Shown piece by piece: positions 48,852-61,126 of a stretch of DNA of 64,000 nt; within the stretch, counting starts at the first letter, position 1; the number at the start of each line of letters is the position of its first letter. The notes under the pieces were generated by a model. The model saw only the letters and a program-made list of their open reading frames with translations, ran no database searches and had not been told where the DNA came from. The DNA comes from Liolophura sinensis (lineage: Eukaryota; Mollusca; Polyplacophora; Chitonida; Chitonidae), in contig NC_088297.1 of the NCBI RefSeq assembly GCF_032854445.1, forward strand, positions 8,979,375 to 9,043,374, written 5' to 3'. Position numbers and translations under genes: made by a program.

Positions 48852-49366
48852 TCAGCTTTTGGGGTTTGGTTTGTTTTTCTTGGTGTAAGAGGTTATTCGA
48901 TAGGAACAGGCGGCTTGGCTTCTCGCGAAATCCCCTGACGTCGTGATGGAGACAGGGTATCCATTTTCAGTGAGGAAACGATCAATGAAGTACCGGTACT
49001 TGCGAAACGTCACCGGCTCATACGCCACGCCACTCTCTCGCGCCAGTACCAGCCAGAATTCTTCCAGGTACCTATCCAATTCTGCCGGCGGAATGCCCTC
49101 GATCTGGCGGTGCTCACTGTGCTTGCTCCACAACCAACGTTCTAAAGTAGCCACAGCTCGCACCATGTCGGACACTGTGGTCCGGACTTTAGTATCCAAG
49201 GCAGGAATCCGGGCCCGGATGACGCTGGTGTGTAGACGAGCTGGGTAATTCGTAGGGTAGAGATGACAAATCTCGGCTTCACTGGTCACAGCACAGGTAA
49301 CTGGTCCCATCGAAATTCGACCCCCCGGAGAGATTAGGTCATCGCCTGTCCCATCCATCTTCACAC
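48852..49366 (-). CDS. Terminal exon: recombinase-core-like domain, module D5
   Basis: Acceptor TCATTATCACGTAG (weaker polypyrimidine tract than its siblings), then GT (phase 1), 170 residues to TGA. Leader ICHLYPTNYPARLHTSVIRA; core VATLERWLWSKHSEHRQIEG, AELDRYLEEFW, a G-V-A-Y turn, YFIDRFLTENGYP, then a Lys/Asn-rich tail. An ATG nine bases into the exon cannot be excluded as a start, but the frame is open back to the acceptor and the phase matches the family. It groups with the 53.4-kb module (both have RKxRYFIDRFLTE), a probable recent duplicate pair. Confidence 0.8.
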
Positions 49367-49654
49367 CTACGTGATAATGAATAGTGCTTCGTTATACTTT
49401 TAAATTTTTTTTATAACTGATTTATTTGACTGGTGTTCAAGTTAACGTGCCTTTCGATAAGACCAGGGTTAGGTTTACTCATTTGGAGGCAACAGGAGTC
49501 CGTCACCTGAGTAACCCCTCCCCCACTTCCGTTTTTTTAGATATTTGAGATACTTGCTCACTTTAAAATCGAGGCCGAACAGACGATATGCTGGAGCTGT
49601 TTGTATTAATCCTGTTTGTATTAATCCTATGTTTTTTTCCACCTAATACAATCT
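49367..49654. other. Spacer with SINE-A scrap
   Basis: TGATTTATTTGACTGGTGTT at about 49420 is a short SINE-A tail fragment. Confidence 0.45.
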
Positions 49655-50605
49655 CCTACACTCATGTAAGACGATCTCCTACACCCATGTAAGACACCCA
49701 TGTAAGACAATCCCCTACACTCATGTGAGACGATCCCCTACACACATGTAAGACGATCTCCTACACCCATGTAAGACAATCACCTACACCCATGTAAGAC
49801 AATCTCCTACACCCATGTAAGACGATCTCCTACACCCATGTAACACGATCTCCTACACCCATATAAGACATTCTCCTACACCCATGTAAGACGATCACCT
49901 ACACCAATGGAAGACGATCTCCTACACCCATGTAACCCGATCTCCTACACCAATGGAAGACGATTTCCTACACCCATGTAAGACGATTTCCTACACCAAT
50001 GGAAGACATTCTATACCCAGGTAAGACGATCTCCTACACCCATGTAACACGATCTCCTACACCAATGGAATACGATCTCCTACACCTATGTAAGACGATC
50101 TCCAACACCCATGTAACACGATCTCCTACACCCATGTAAGACGATCTCCTACACCCATGTAAGACGATCTCCTACACCCATGTAAGACGATCTCCTACAC
50201 CAATGTAAGACGATCTCCTACACCCATGGAAGACGATCTCATACACCCATGTAAGACGATCTCATACACCAATGGAAGACGATCTCCTACATCCATGTAA
50301 GACAATCTCCTACATCCATGTAAGACAATCTCCTACACCCATGTAAGACACCCATGTAAGGCAATCTCCTACACCCATGTAAGACAATCTCCTACACCCA
50401 TGTAAGACGATCTCCAACACCCATGTAAGACGATCTCCTACACCAATGGAAGACAATCTCCTACACCCATGTAAGACACCCATGTAAGACAATCTCCTAC
50501 ACCCATGTAAGACAATCTCCTACACCAATGTAAGACGATCTCCAACACCCATGTAAAACAATCTCCTACACCCATGTAAGACAATCTCCTACACCCATAT
50601 CATAC
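49655..50605. repeat. 23-bp minisatellite, about 41 copies
   Basis: The unit GATCTCCTACACCCATGTAA plus GAC repeats with CACCAATGGAAGAC and AACACGATC variants and a few slipped copies (CACCCATGTAAGACACCCAT). Regular period with no unique spacers, so not a CRISPR array. Confidence 0.95.
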
Positions 50606-50795
50606 ATATGCATGCATTGGCTTTTTCTTGTAGTATCTAGTTATTCCACGATAGATCAAAGAAAACAAAAGACACCATGGTCTCTCAAATCTGTAGTTTT
50701 CCTCGTTATTCAAACAACATATGACGTTCTGACTATAGCGTCTTGTGGAACAGTACGTGTATAAATCCAGTATATTCACGTGGCATGCAACCTAC

Positions 50796-50997
50796 CTTGC
50801 TGGAGATAAACAATTTTCAGTGGAGGACTCAACAGCTCAGATATCCTGCTTATGATCATTTTCTTGTCGAGTAGCATACGGCAAAGATACATTATCTGTA
50901 TATTTATGAAGTAAAATTTATGAAGAGATGTCTGTAAAACGAGGATAAAGTACGGACTAAGAGATCCGTGTCCTTGTGAGAATGTTACTGACGCCAT
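50796..50997 (-). CDS. Candidate alternative first exon (uncertain)
   Basis: ATG at 50997 in good context (AATAATGGCGTC), open for 67 codons plus one base to the donor CAAG|GTAGGT (phase 1), the phase every downstream module accepts. The peptide is hydrophobic and basic (FILVLQTSLHKFYFINIQIM, later RISELLSPPLKIVYLQQ) and unlike the B and C exon 1 peptides. It sits upstream of modules D5-D8 on the same strand, so it could be an internal alternative start for them. Equally it may be a chance frame: composition is not clearly coding. Confidence 0.3.
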
Positions 50998-52997
50998 TAT
51001 TAAAGTGGTGACTTACACGAAAACTAAGCAAAGAATAATTGCCAGTCCATAAATACTGACTTTATCGAGCATCAAGTGTAACACACATCTACTTGGCACG
51101 CACTGGCCAACAAACAATTTCTCTCTCTAATTCATTCAAGTTAATCATTCGGTAATGTTGCGCAGTACGTTCTAGTGCTGATTTGCAGTGCTTACGTTGT
51201 TTTGCTTACACTGAAATCGGTCACCTAATACGAACGTGGCAGAAAGGTTGTTTTAACGAAATTACTGTTCAAGGTAACACTCAAACAGATTTTTGTCGTT
51301 TCTTTTTAAATCAGCAAATAAGAACGCAATACACAACTAGGCATTCAGAGAATACCGGTAGCTCGCCTGATTGAACAGCTCGTAAAATTGCATATGTTCA
51401 AGTCATGTGTTACATTCAAACACTGAACTCTAAACAAACAAAAAAACTAGAATGACTGACACTGTCATACACAGATATTATACTCTAATTATATACTGAT
51501 AAATTCTTTCATTAAATCAACAGGAAGCACCCAAATTTTTATACTATCACAATTATCACTGTTTATCGTAAGGATTGTAGAGCACTGGCTTTATATGTTA
51601 TGGAGTTGTAAATCATTGCGGTGGCAAAAAAACACTGTGGGGGAGGAGTGCATGCACAGCTTTACCACAGATGTCTTTGATATGCAAAGAATGCGAACTG
51701 CATTTGGCAATCCATGTTTGGGAGGACATTTCAACGCTGTGAATGGCCAAGAAAAATGTTGGGCTTCCTTGGTCTTTGATATGCAAATCGCCACTGATGA
51801 TTGGCTATCTGTGTACTACAGCTGGCCACTGCAAACCTTTGATTAGCCAAACACTTCAACCAAACAGTTTAACGGGACACCGACACTGCCACCAGCAGCA
51901 TCAGATCCCCCTCTCACAATACCTTTCCTTACTTCGTAAGGTGAGCTAAGAAGTAGACTTTGGAGCATTCTGTTATATGGAGCTTGGTAAAGGGTTCTGT
52001 GTTCTCAGAAAAGAAATCGTTTCTAGGATTCACAACAAAAATTGCAGCCGAATGCAGGCGAAATACGTGAATGTTCTTCTGGCATTTGCTCTGCATTGTT
52101 CTTTAAAGTGGTATTAAAAGGATAAAGCAAGATCAAAATACGAAATACGAACAACCAATCTTAAAGCATAATGAAAATATGAAATACGAACAACAAATCT
52201 TGGGTATATTTGTGTTACAAGTGCTTGTTTTTGATATATTCAAATTCACTACTATCCAGTGTATTAACTTACACACGCGGCCATTTTACTGGAAAGACAA
52301 GCCGACTTGCCATCCGTCGAGGCGCCTCAATCCCACTGATTTAAGCGACTTTTGGTCAGCATTGGTCAAGAGGGATTAGTTTCATTGCTTATAAAATGCA
52401 TGTTATCGGCACAAGTGTAGGCATCAGATCGTAACACATACCGGCTACGTGATGAACACAGTAGCTGAAAAGCCAAATACTGACTTTGAAAAGACAATAA
52501 TTTAGTCGAAGTTACTGCTCAAATTGCATGTACAGAACTTCTTTTATTGCAAGTTTTTACCATTTTACATAACACCATAAGCTACGGGCTTGCTCATTTC
52601 TCCTTTATCATGTTCCTACCTGTAAAGAGATGTTCATTTGGAACTGTCACGTATCTACATAGCAGTCTGACACACAAAAACATGATATTCGATCTATAAA
52701 GCGATCTAAAATTATTTATGGTAACAGGAAATGATTAAAAATTTGATGAATTGGACATCAAAATCTTTAAACGTCAGTATACAACTTTTAGAAACCTCCC
52801 AAATAATGCAGTATAATATATCATAAAATTGGTTCTTGGTATACTTATTCCGTGTACAGAGCTACGTTTTTGGTGATAAAACAAGGGCAAATGGCCAAAT
52901 ATCTGTCTACCTTTCAAGCCTAGAGGTAAAACATAAGTTTTCTTCTTAAAATACAAGTATAAAATAAAATATACCTGACACTAAATACATTAATAAG
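50998..52997. other. Noncoding stretch
   Basis: No supported gene. TCTTTGATATGCAAA occurs twice at about 51672 and 51773, part of a small local duplication. Confidence 0.45.
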
Positions 52998-53095
52998 TGT
53001 ATTTATTACATAGGTGTCTTACGCCGTACTTATCCCGGGAAAACCCATGACCATCAACGCGTTGCTGAGAAACTTTCTCTCACGCAAGGCATTAC
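52998..53095 (-). mobile_element. SINE-A fragment
   Basis: TGTATTTATTACATAGGTGT, CTTACGCCGTACTTATCCCG, GGAAAACCCATGACCATCAA: tail side plus part of the body, with the middle deleted. Confidence 0.7.
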
Positions 53096-53404
53096 ATGGT
53101 ATTGAACACTACGTCAGGGACGTCAACGTCTGGGACCGGACGTATGAATTAAACAGCTATGACGATAAACATGGGAAAATAGTCACGTACTTGACTACAC
53201 TTCAGGCCTAGAAGTAAAAGACACAAGTTTCCTTATTAAAACACAAGAATAAAACAAAATATGCCTGACGCTATAATAGTACATGCTACACTTTCTTCTA
53301 CATGTCCGGATGGGACTTCAATGATCACTAGGCCAGGGATATCAACGCCTCCTATTGGCAGTGTCATACACATGACATCGCCTTTTTACATAAATGAGAT
53401 TTCT

Positions 53405-53943
53405 TCACGCAGCATCACCCGTGCTCTTTCTCCCGGTCGCCTTTTGCTGTTCTTGTAACTGTTTCATACGCCACTGAAAAACAGCTTGACTTCGGTTGAA
53501 TGCTCGGGAATAGGCAATGGAGCTGGGATAACCGCTCTCTGTCAAAAAACGGTCTATAAAATACCGGAACTTTCGAAAGGTCACGGCCTCGTAGTCTTTG
53601 CCGGACTCGCTGATGAGTACGCGCCAGAACTGCTCGAGGTACGCGTCCAGTTCTTCCGGTGGAATTGTCTCGATCTGTCTTGTCTCCTTGTAACAGCTCC
53701 ACAGCCAGCGTTCCAGAGTGGTTACCTTCTTCGTCATGTCAGTGATCGTTTGCCGCACTTTGGATTGTGCCCCTGGGATCCTGGCCCGAATGGTTTCCGG
53801 GTGAAGGCGAGGGGGGAAGGTACTGGGATAGATGTGTCGTAGTTGTGCTAGCCTCTCTTCGTCAGAAAGCTCTGAAACAGCTAGACTCGATGATTCACCC
53901 GATGAACGTTGAGGAACATCTTTAGACTCGATCTTTATCGCAC
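53405..53943 (-). CDS. Terminal exon: recombinase-core-like domain, module D4
   Basis: Acceptor CCTTTGGTTTTGCCAG, then GT (phase 1), 178 residues to TGA; the longest D module. The leader is Ser/Glu-rich and starts with AIKIESKD (IKIE fits the sumoylation consensus), then RHIYPSTFPPRLHPETIRAR. The core is TTLERWLWSCYKETRQIETI, ELDAYLEQFWRVLISESG, YFIDRFLTESGYP, and a Gln/Lys-rich amphipathic tail. GC content and codon use are visibly higher than in the flanking introns, supporting selection on the protein. Confidence 0.84.
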
Positions 53944-56731
53944 CTGGCAAAACCAAAGGAACACGTGATCCATAAATATGTGTTGCTAAATGAAATGAAA
54001 TCCAGAATCATAATTCGACATTCGCATACCAGACGTTCAGCTCAAAGCACATGTCACAAAAAAGGTTACAAACGGCGAAAACAAAAATCTCCGAACCATG
54101 AGACCACTGCGCGGCACAATAGTTATCAAAGCATCTAACACCAACCTAGTGTATTTGATCACTAACTGCTGACTGCCTGCACCAGACCCGAAGGTGTATA
54201 ACTAGCCCTTGGTCAGAAAAAATATTACTGGCAGAACTCAAGCTCAAAATGAATCAGCTTATAGCTTATATTTACTTAAAACAAAGCTGTAGGACCAAAC
54301 TTTTTGTCCCTCACAAGTCACCCAATCGAATGAAGTTCAAATAATGACACAAGCAGTCCACTGTCAATTGTACAGTTTAATACACGGATAACTAGCATGG
54401 CAACCACGTTGGATATATGGAAAAAATATCGTATTGTTCTCGACATAGTTACTAAAATTTCACACTATATCCATGTGTCCCCGTTCTCAAAAACAATCGT
54501 GTCCAAAATTACATCCACAGAATCCAAGTTGCGCAATTTGTATAAATATATATACCAGATTACCCCTGATAGGCATGTTAGTGGATGTTGCAAATGTTAC
54601 AGTCCATTTTAGAGAATGCACACTATATAGTTATCAATCAACATTATCGTTTTATCTTCAGAAAGAGTCAAGACAAAATGAATTTATACACAAGCCCTTG
54701 ACAGAGACAATGAAGCAGTTTACACGAAATTAGCTTTGTTGCTGCAAATACTTCGCTAGAAGCGCTGCTCTCTTGCTCAGAACACTGCCGAAACTCAACA
54801 CACAAACCTGACATCTACTATATGTGAAATATACGAACTCTCGACTTCTGATACAACAATGCAAAAAAGCAAATAAAAATATTCCTTAATATACTGTATT
54901 TTTCTGTAAGTGGAAGCAAATACACCTCGTGTAACACATCCCATACAAAACCGAGCCAGAATATTAAAACCTATGTTCCTTTTATATACTGCCATTCCAC
55001 TTCTTACTTTTCTTCATTTCGTTTTTTCAAAACTGGCACGCACTGTATTATCACGGAAAGTTATGCATAGTACTATGTAACTGTTTCACTGATGTCAATG
55101 CCAAGGTTAACCGGATTTGCCAATTACATGCATACCATGTCCACTTCATTTCCTTAATGCGGGTATCTGTGATAGCAGAAAGGCATAAACAGTTTCTGAA
55201 AATGAAGTATAGCGGCTGTATAAAAGACGGTCAACCAATACGCTTCAATCAATCTTTCGTTAGGTCTGCTTTAAAGTATTGGGCAGTTACACTGTTCTAG
55301 TCGTGTAACATTCCCATTACCAGTGACGTCTAATATATTGAAATTAACCTCCCTGCTCTTTTTTTTGAAATCTAATTATGCTTTAATACGTCTCTGTCCT
55401 GGGGCCTGTAAATTATTACCTTTTAAGCATTCACATGGACAGTCAGAAAAAAACCGTAAATGATGTAAACCGACAAGAGGCCAGTGTCGTAGCCGTTCTG
55501 GTTTTTAATACATGTCTCCTTGTGGTAAGAATTATGAGCTAGCTGGAAGACTTTTTGTTTCAGTGCCATCAACAAATGGGTTCTACACTGTGCAGTTTAT
55601 TTTGTAATTTGTTACGTTTCCGTGGCGTTTGTACCAACAAAGTAATGGTACAGAACGGAGGTATTTCCGTGTGAAAGAAGAAAGCGAAGAGTTTTAACCG
55701 CAGTTCAAGATCTTTGTGTCCATACAACAGTACAACAATTATGGACTCCTTTGGTATACATCATCGATAGTATTATATAAGTGTGAACAGTTACAGACAT
55801 CCATGTACTCATCAACGGTAAGGTCAGCCAGAGACCACATGAGTACTGACTGTAAAATATAATCAAATACTACACGACATAGAGAGTAAAACCAAAGCAG
55901 CGATCACCGTGTGAAAAATGGTCGCATAACCGGTAAAATAGGGCAGCAAATAACACACCCCCTCTCTTATGGCTGAAAAATGTCTGTAGAATACACAAAA
56001 AAATGATCAGCGATATAACGTAACTTTATTTGTAAAACACAATATATGAAAACTCCGAGAAGCAATGTTAAGTTCCAAATATGCGAAACTGAGTCATCAA
56101 GAGCAAAAAGGAGTCACTAAAAGCAAAGTGAGTTACAAAATGCAGATTGAGCCATCAAATGCCATCTGAGATGTGCGGAATCATTGGAAATTCAAGGCAA
56201 GCCAACAAGTTATTTCAAAATACAAAAAAAATCTCTTCATCTGCTGCAAAACAACTTAGCAGTGGTTTTGCATTGCACACCGACTCTTTCACCAAAAATT
56301 GTTCAGAACATTTGATAACAAACTGAGAGTAAATTATTGTTTTCTACTTCGTATCCACACGGGTAAATATATAAAATCAAGGCGGGTCATTTCTAATCAC
56401 AGTGTATTTACGACACCTCAAAGAAGTTCGCCGTCAAAGCCGTCGTGCAAACCAGTTCGAACGTTAATGCTCAAGCACGTAAGGTGTACATGTATTTAAC
56501 AAATATATGTGGTGCGGATGTACAACATAATTCGTGAATACATCCAAACCCTGTTGTTTGGAGAAAACCTATCCGTGCTGCCAATAAACAGCTTCATTTC
56601 AATCTGGTGGATTCACAAACTCAAGATAACATAGGTTGGATATTGAAGAGCTTTGCCCTGAATCGCAATCTGTCGTGGACAAGTATACGCCTTATTTGAA
56701 GACTTCCTGAAAGCGCTACGTGGCTTTGGGG
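53944..56731. other. Spacer between modules D3 and D4
   Basis: About 2.8 kb of AT-rich DNA with no supported exon, RNA or recognisable element. Confidence 0.45.
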
Positions 56732-57228
56732 TTAGCTCCGTCCCTGCAGTATAAGCAGATTCACACGAAATTGGTATGCGCTCTGGCTTTGCGGAAACGC
56801 GTGAGAAGTAGTGATAGACTCTGGGTAATCATTCGCCACCAAAAAACGATCCAGGCAGTAGCGGTACTTCCTGAAGGACACAGGCAGGAAATCCGTGCCG
56901 TTTTCCCGGACAAGAACCTGCCAGAACTCGGCCAGATAAGCGTCCAGTTCGGGTGGAGGGATTGTCTCGATGCGCCTGGTTTCGCCGTATTTACTCCATA
57001 GCCAACGTTCTAGCGTCGCCACAGCTCGCACCATCTTTGTGGCGGTCTGACTGGATACGCGCGGTACACGAGCTCGTATCGAGCTAACGTGTAAACGAGC
57101 TGGGTAGGTACAAGGGTAGAGATGGTCGCGCTTGGAGCCCATGTCTTCTTGAGATGGATCTGTTGGCTGCCTTGGCATTCCTTCGCCAACAACGCCAGCG
57201 GGGCTCCCAGAAAAGGCCGCCCAATGAC
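56732..57228 (-). CDS. Terminal exon: recombinase-core-like domain, module D3
   Basis: Acceptor TTTGTGTTTGTCAG, then GT (phase 1), 164 residues to TAG. Leader of about 40 residues with a Gly/Pro-rich start, then DHLYPCTYPARLHVSSIRAR. Core VATLERWLWSKYGETRRIET, ELDAYLAEFWQVLVRENG, YCLDRFLVANDYP, then a helix ending in LLILQGRS. The usual Gly of 'E-x-G-Y-P' is Asn-Asp here. Otherwise all blocks are intact. Confidence 0.83.
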
Positions 57229-57696
57229 CTGACAAACACAAACAATACACTGGTTGAGTCACTGACTAGTTGGTTGAGTGGGACGAACACGTGTGTATGG
57301 TCTGCCACATGCATAGGCTTATTCGTAAATCAATCTCAGTCTAGCACATTTACACCGAAAGTTTGAGTTCCAAACTAAAACAGAATGAAGATACAGAATG
57401 AGGGCGCTATTTTACTTGGGAGTGTAAATGACATGTCATATCCACTATTCCGCGCCGAGTTTACTGGAACAATATAAGGTTAACGAATACAGGGCGGAAG
57501 AACCTTCTGCAGAATAATGTGACGAGTGTGATACTAACTCTTCAGAAACTTACGGCTGTCATTGAAACCAGTCATAAAACATTTTTGTGACTTTGAATTT
57601 GAGATTTATTAATTTTTTATTTTTATTTTGATAGTTGGACAATCATGAATGATACAACATTGATCACGCCTCTTGCTGCCATGTCTCAATGCCATT
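57229..57696. other. Spacer
   Basis: Nothing seen. Confidence 0.4.
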
Positions 57697-57845
57697 TGAT
57701 TTATTTATTGATTTATTTATTTATTTGATTGGAGTTCGACTCAAGAATATTTCATTTATTCGACGGTGGCCAACATTATGGGGGGATGAAACCCGGGAGA
57801 AACCCACGACCATCCGCAGGTTCTGACAGGCTTTTCTACATACGA
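57697..57845 (-). mobile_element. SINE-A copy, partial
   Basis: TTTATTTATTTGATTGGAGT, GACTCAAGAATATTTCATTT, GAAACCCACGACCATCCGCA, then lost before the tRNA head. Confidence 0.85.
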
Positions 57846-58094
57846 TCATGTTATTTGATAAACGGTGATAAGCAAAATGACCTGCTTATAGTAAAACATA
57901 TTCTGAGAGAGGCGTAGATCACCCGAATCAGTGTACATAAAGACATGCAATACTATCCTACAAACACGTGTAGACATACCATCACCTCTACTAGGTAACT
58001 GTGACTATGAAATGAAGGTGATGGATTTGAAAAATTTAAGTCGACATTAGTTAATACTAAATTTAACGTAACATGCACAATAAGGAAGCAGTGT

Positions 58095-58435
58095 ACTTTG
58101 TGTATCAAATCCATAACTCTGTTAGGCCTAAGGCAGTGTACTGTGTATGGTAACCGACTAGCCCAAATCCACAACTCTATTACGGCTAAAGCAGTGCACT
58201 GTGTGTGGTAGCCAACTAGCCCAAATCCACAACTCTATTACGGCTAAAGCTTTGCACTGTGTGTGGTAACCGACTAGCCCAAATCCACAACTCTATTACG
58301 GCTAAAGCAGTGCACTGTGTGTGGTAGCCAACTAGCCCAAATCCACAGCTGTTAGACTAAAGCAGTGTACTGAATATGGCAACCGACTTGCCCAAATCCA
58401 CAACTCTATTACGGCTAAAGCATTGCATCATGTGA
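58095..58435. repeat. 58-bp minisatellite, about 5-6 copies
   Basis: The unit CCCAAATCCACAACTCTATT plus ACGGCTAAAGCAGTGCACTGTGTGTGGTAGCCAACTAG recurs at exact 58-base spacing (for example 58162, 58220, 58278). Confidence 0.93.
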
Positions 58436-58669
58436 ACTGCACGTTCTTTCGTTTTCTTTGGGTTGTCGAATTTCATCTTCATTTGCACCGCCCGCACAGG
58501 TGACGTGGCAGTAAAGCACACATCGCTACGTCCTACAAACTGCCACTAAAGAACATGTAGTGCAGATGTTTGTAACTTCCTGCCTGTTAGTAAACCTGAT
58601 ATGCTGTGACCAATACCCAGTTGAAGAAACTTCGTCCACAGAGATTCTGGATGCTCTGTCCATATTTAC

Positions 58670-59044
58670 TTACAAGAGAATTATGCTCACTCTAAAATTT
58701 AAGAAACTTGGAGCTAAGGAGTTTGATGGAATAATCTTCCGTTGACATCTTACTTTTTGCACTAATAACTTGTGACGTTGAATGAAATCGTCACACAACA
58801 CACAGGATCTAACAAATGTTACCAGGCCAGATATGTACACGTCACATGCAGAACCCTTCGATATATTGCTGTCCAAGTAAGGATAACTTACAAAGTCAAA
58901 ATTGAAACTATCCCTATTGTCATCAAGTCTGCGGGAGAGGAAACCGTTTTGGTATTTGTACAAATATCGGTCCAGGTAAGATATACCATCTGGAGAGTGT
59001 GTGGGTTCCTTCACATCGAGCGAAGGTAGGTAAATATCTTTCAC
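58670..59044 (-). pseudogene. Reverse-transcriptase C-terminal fragment of a retroelement
   Basis: The minus strand reads RRLDDNRDSFNFDFVSYPYL, then ACDVYISGLVTFVRSC and CDDFIQRHKLL. The order (D...P.LD......VYIS.L..F.R.C...DDF..R...L) is one I associate with the region after the catalytic YxDD in a widespread class of animal retroelement reverse transcriptases. The catalytic part is absent and the frame decays at the left, so this is a dead fragment. The LDRYLYKY string superficially resembles the LERWLWSKY module motif, but the rest does not fit. Confidence 0.5.
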
Positions 59045-59703
59045 AGCCTTTGCTATATATGGACTGTTTCAAGTCACCAGATCATCAATATACCATTTAG
59101 TGAATGAGACAGATCAAGCCTGGTGAGGATTACTCCTTAATAGCTTCTGCATAAAGTCGTATTCACATAAAAACAGGTATAGGTAAGCCAAAAGGGAGGA
59201 GGGGGGAGGTCACAACTTGTACCGAATACCTTTACACTGTCGATATATGGTTTCCCCGAATTTCACATAGATGTTATCAATGCGAAATTCAAGCAAGTCA
59301 ATAAACATGGAAACATCCCATGAATGGTAACGCTTGTACGTAGTGGAACAGAAGCAGGCTTTGTTACCGGTGGCTCCTATTAGTTCAGACATATAAACAC
59401 TAAAAGACATTCCAGCCACAACACTTAACATCAGTGCTCTGTTTGTTTATTGGAGTCACTTGATTTAATGTTGCTTTAAACGATACTTACCTGTTATACA
59501 AAAATTCTTTCGCAAGATCGACTGAGTGAATGCTCCTGATGGGTTACCACGGTGATGCGTCCTGCTAAACACATTCCACCACGTTACACAATAAACCCAC
59601 CTTGCCAACATTTAACGCTTCCTACCCTTAAGACATAGGCCTACTTTCGAATCTATACAGTACACGAACTGTACTCAAACTGAAGTCTTGTGTGTGATGT
59701 TGC
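59045..59703. other. Spacer
   Basis: No supported gene or element. Confidence 0.4.
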
Positions 59704-59972
59704 ATTTATTTATTTATTTGACTGGTGTTTTACGCTGTACTGAAGAATATTTCACTTATACGACAGCGGCCAGCATTATGGTGGGAGGAAAACGGGGAGA
59801 GTCCAGAAGAAAGCCACGATCATCCGCAGGTTGTTGACAGACCATCCCACGTGCGGCCGGAAAAGAAGCCAGCATGAGTTGGACTTGAACTCACAGCGGC
59901 GACCGCATTGGTGATAGGCTTCTGGGCCATTGCGTCGCGCTGGCGTGTTAATCTCCTTGGCCACGGAAGCCA
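59704..59972 (-). mobile_element. SINE-A copy, near full length
   Basis: From TTTATTTATTTGACTGGTGT through CCAGCATTATGGTGGGAGGA and TGGACTTGAACTCACAGCGG to the tRNA head (GCCAAGGAGATTAACACGCC on the minus strand). Confidence 0.88.
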
Positions 59973-60641
59973 CTGTGATGATGTAGTTGAGACTGAACTA
60001 TATTCTATGCACACAGTTAAATCAGTTTCTGTATTTGGCAAAAAGGGTTTAAATTTCGTCACATTTATGGTAACACAATGATCTGCGTTGTGAAGGGAAA
60101 GCGGATAACACCAAACTGGATACGTTCTTTAACACTTAAAACTGACACAAAATCAAGAGCTACAACAGTGTCCGCCATACCACACTGCTGTCACATCATG
60201 GTTTGCACAACGATGTTTTGTCACAAGGATAAAGGGGTGGAACAGTTGTTGTTTTATGTTTATTTCAATGCTTACTGATAGATCACTCTACACGAAGCTC
60301 ACCTCAACAAACTGAGGACATCTAAGCATGCGTCATTCTTTCTTGAATACAAACGGTCATCATACTTGGCGACACAAGTCAAACTTTGCCAAAAATAACG
60401 CCTACGATCCAGTTGTAAAAACACACCTCCTTTTATTTGTACTAAAATACGTGAGGGAATACCACTTAAGCCTGACTCGTAACCATCACAACAGACGTTG
60501 GACGTGTACTAAATCCATTTCAACATCTCAATGCATATCTACCCTCCTCTTTGATGAACGCTTCACAGGGACAACAAAGAAGGCGTTTACGTAATTATTT
60601 CATTACTTTACACATTCGCAGCGAAGAGAGGAAGTTTGCAG
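59973..60641. other. Spacer
   Basis: No supported gene or element. Confidence 0.4.
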
Positions 60642-61126
60642 TTAAGCATTTTTCTTAAACTTCTCCTCCAGTAATTTCAGCCTCGTTTTAAACGCAGCCC
60701 TGCTTCTGGCGAACATGTCCGATGTGGAAACGCAGATGGAGTAGCCGGTCTCCTTCAAATAACGTCCGATGCAAAAACGGTATTTTTTAAAACCTGACGG
60801 TTCATATTCCCTTCCGGATTCCTTCTTTAAAATGTAGTAAAACTCGGCAAGGTACGCGTCCAATTCTGCGGGGGGTATGCTCTCTACCTCGCGGGTCTCT
60901 CGGTATTTGCTCCAAAGCCAGCGCTCCAAAAGCGCAACCGCTCTCACCAAGTCTATCATCGTGCGCACGTGCACCGCGGTGCGCCGCTCCACTCGGGCCT
61001 TAATAACCTTCGTTTCTAGCCGGGTTGGATAAACTGCTGGGTAAAGATGACAGAGTTCAACGAGATCAGAGCCAGGGTCGTCCACTGCGCCGGAAGTGGA
61101 TGGTAAAGCCAAAATACTACGTCGAG
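60642..61126 (-). CDS. Terminal exon: recombinase-core-like domain, module D2
   Basis: Acceptor TTCTATTTTCACCAG, then CT (phase 1), 160 residues to TAA. Best representative of the family: leader CHLYPAVYPTRLETKVIKAR (residues 25-44), core ALLERWLWSKYRETREVESI (from residue 64), ELDAYLAEFYYILKKESG, a G-R-E-Y turn, FCIGRYLKETGY, and a basic C-terminal helix RAAFKTRLKLLEEKFKK. By resemblance this is the four-helix core-binding half of a tyrosine recombinase; the catalytic R...H-x-x-R...Y half is absent. Strongly CpG- and GC-enriched relative to introns. Confidence 0.85.

Noticed and set aside
49655-50605. CRISPR-like regular repeat
   Set aside because: Units are head-to-tail with no unique spacers, in an animal-type genome; a minisatellite.
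51595-51846. Plus-strand frame with a repeated FDMQ phrase
   Set aside because: Explained by a short local DNA duplication (TTTGATATGCAAA); no splice or family evidence.
58670-59044. Possible extra ERWL module (LDRYLYKY string)
   Set aside because: The remainder matches a reverse-transcriptase tail pattern instead; no leader, no phase-1 acceptor, no I-P/LDxY block.
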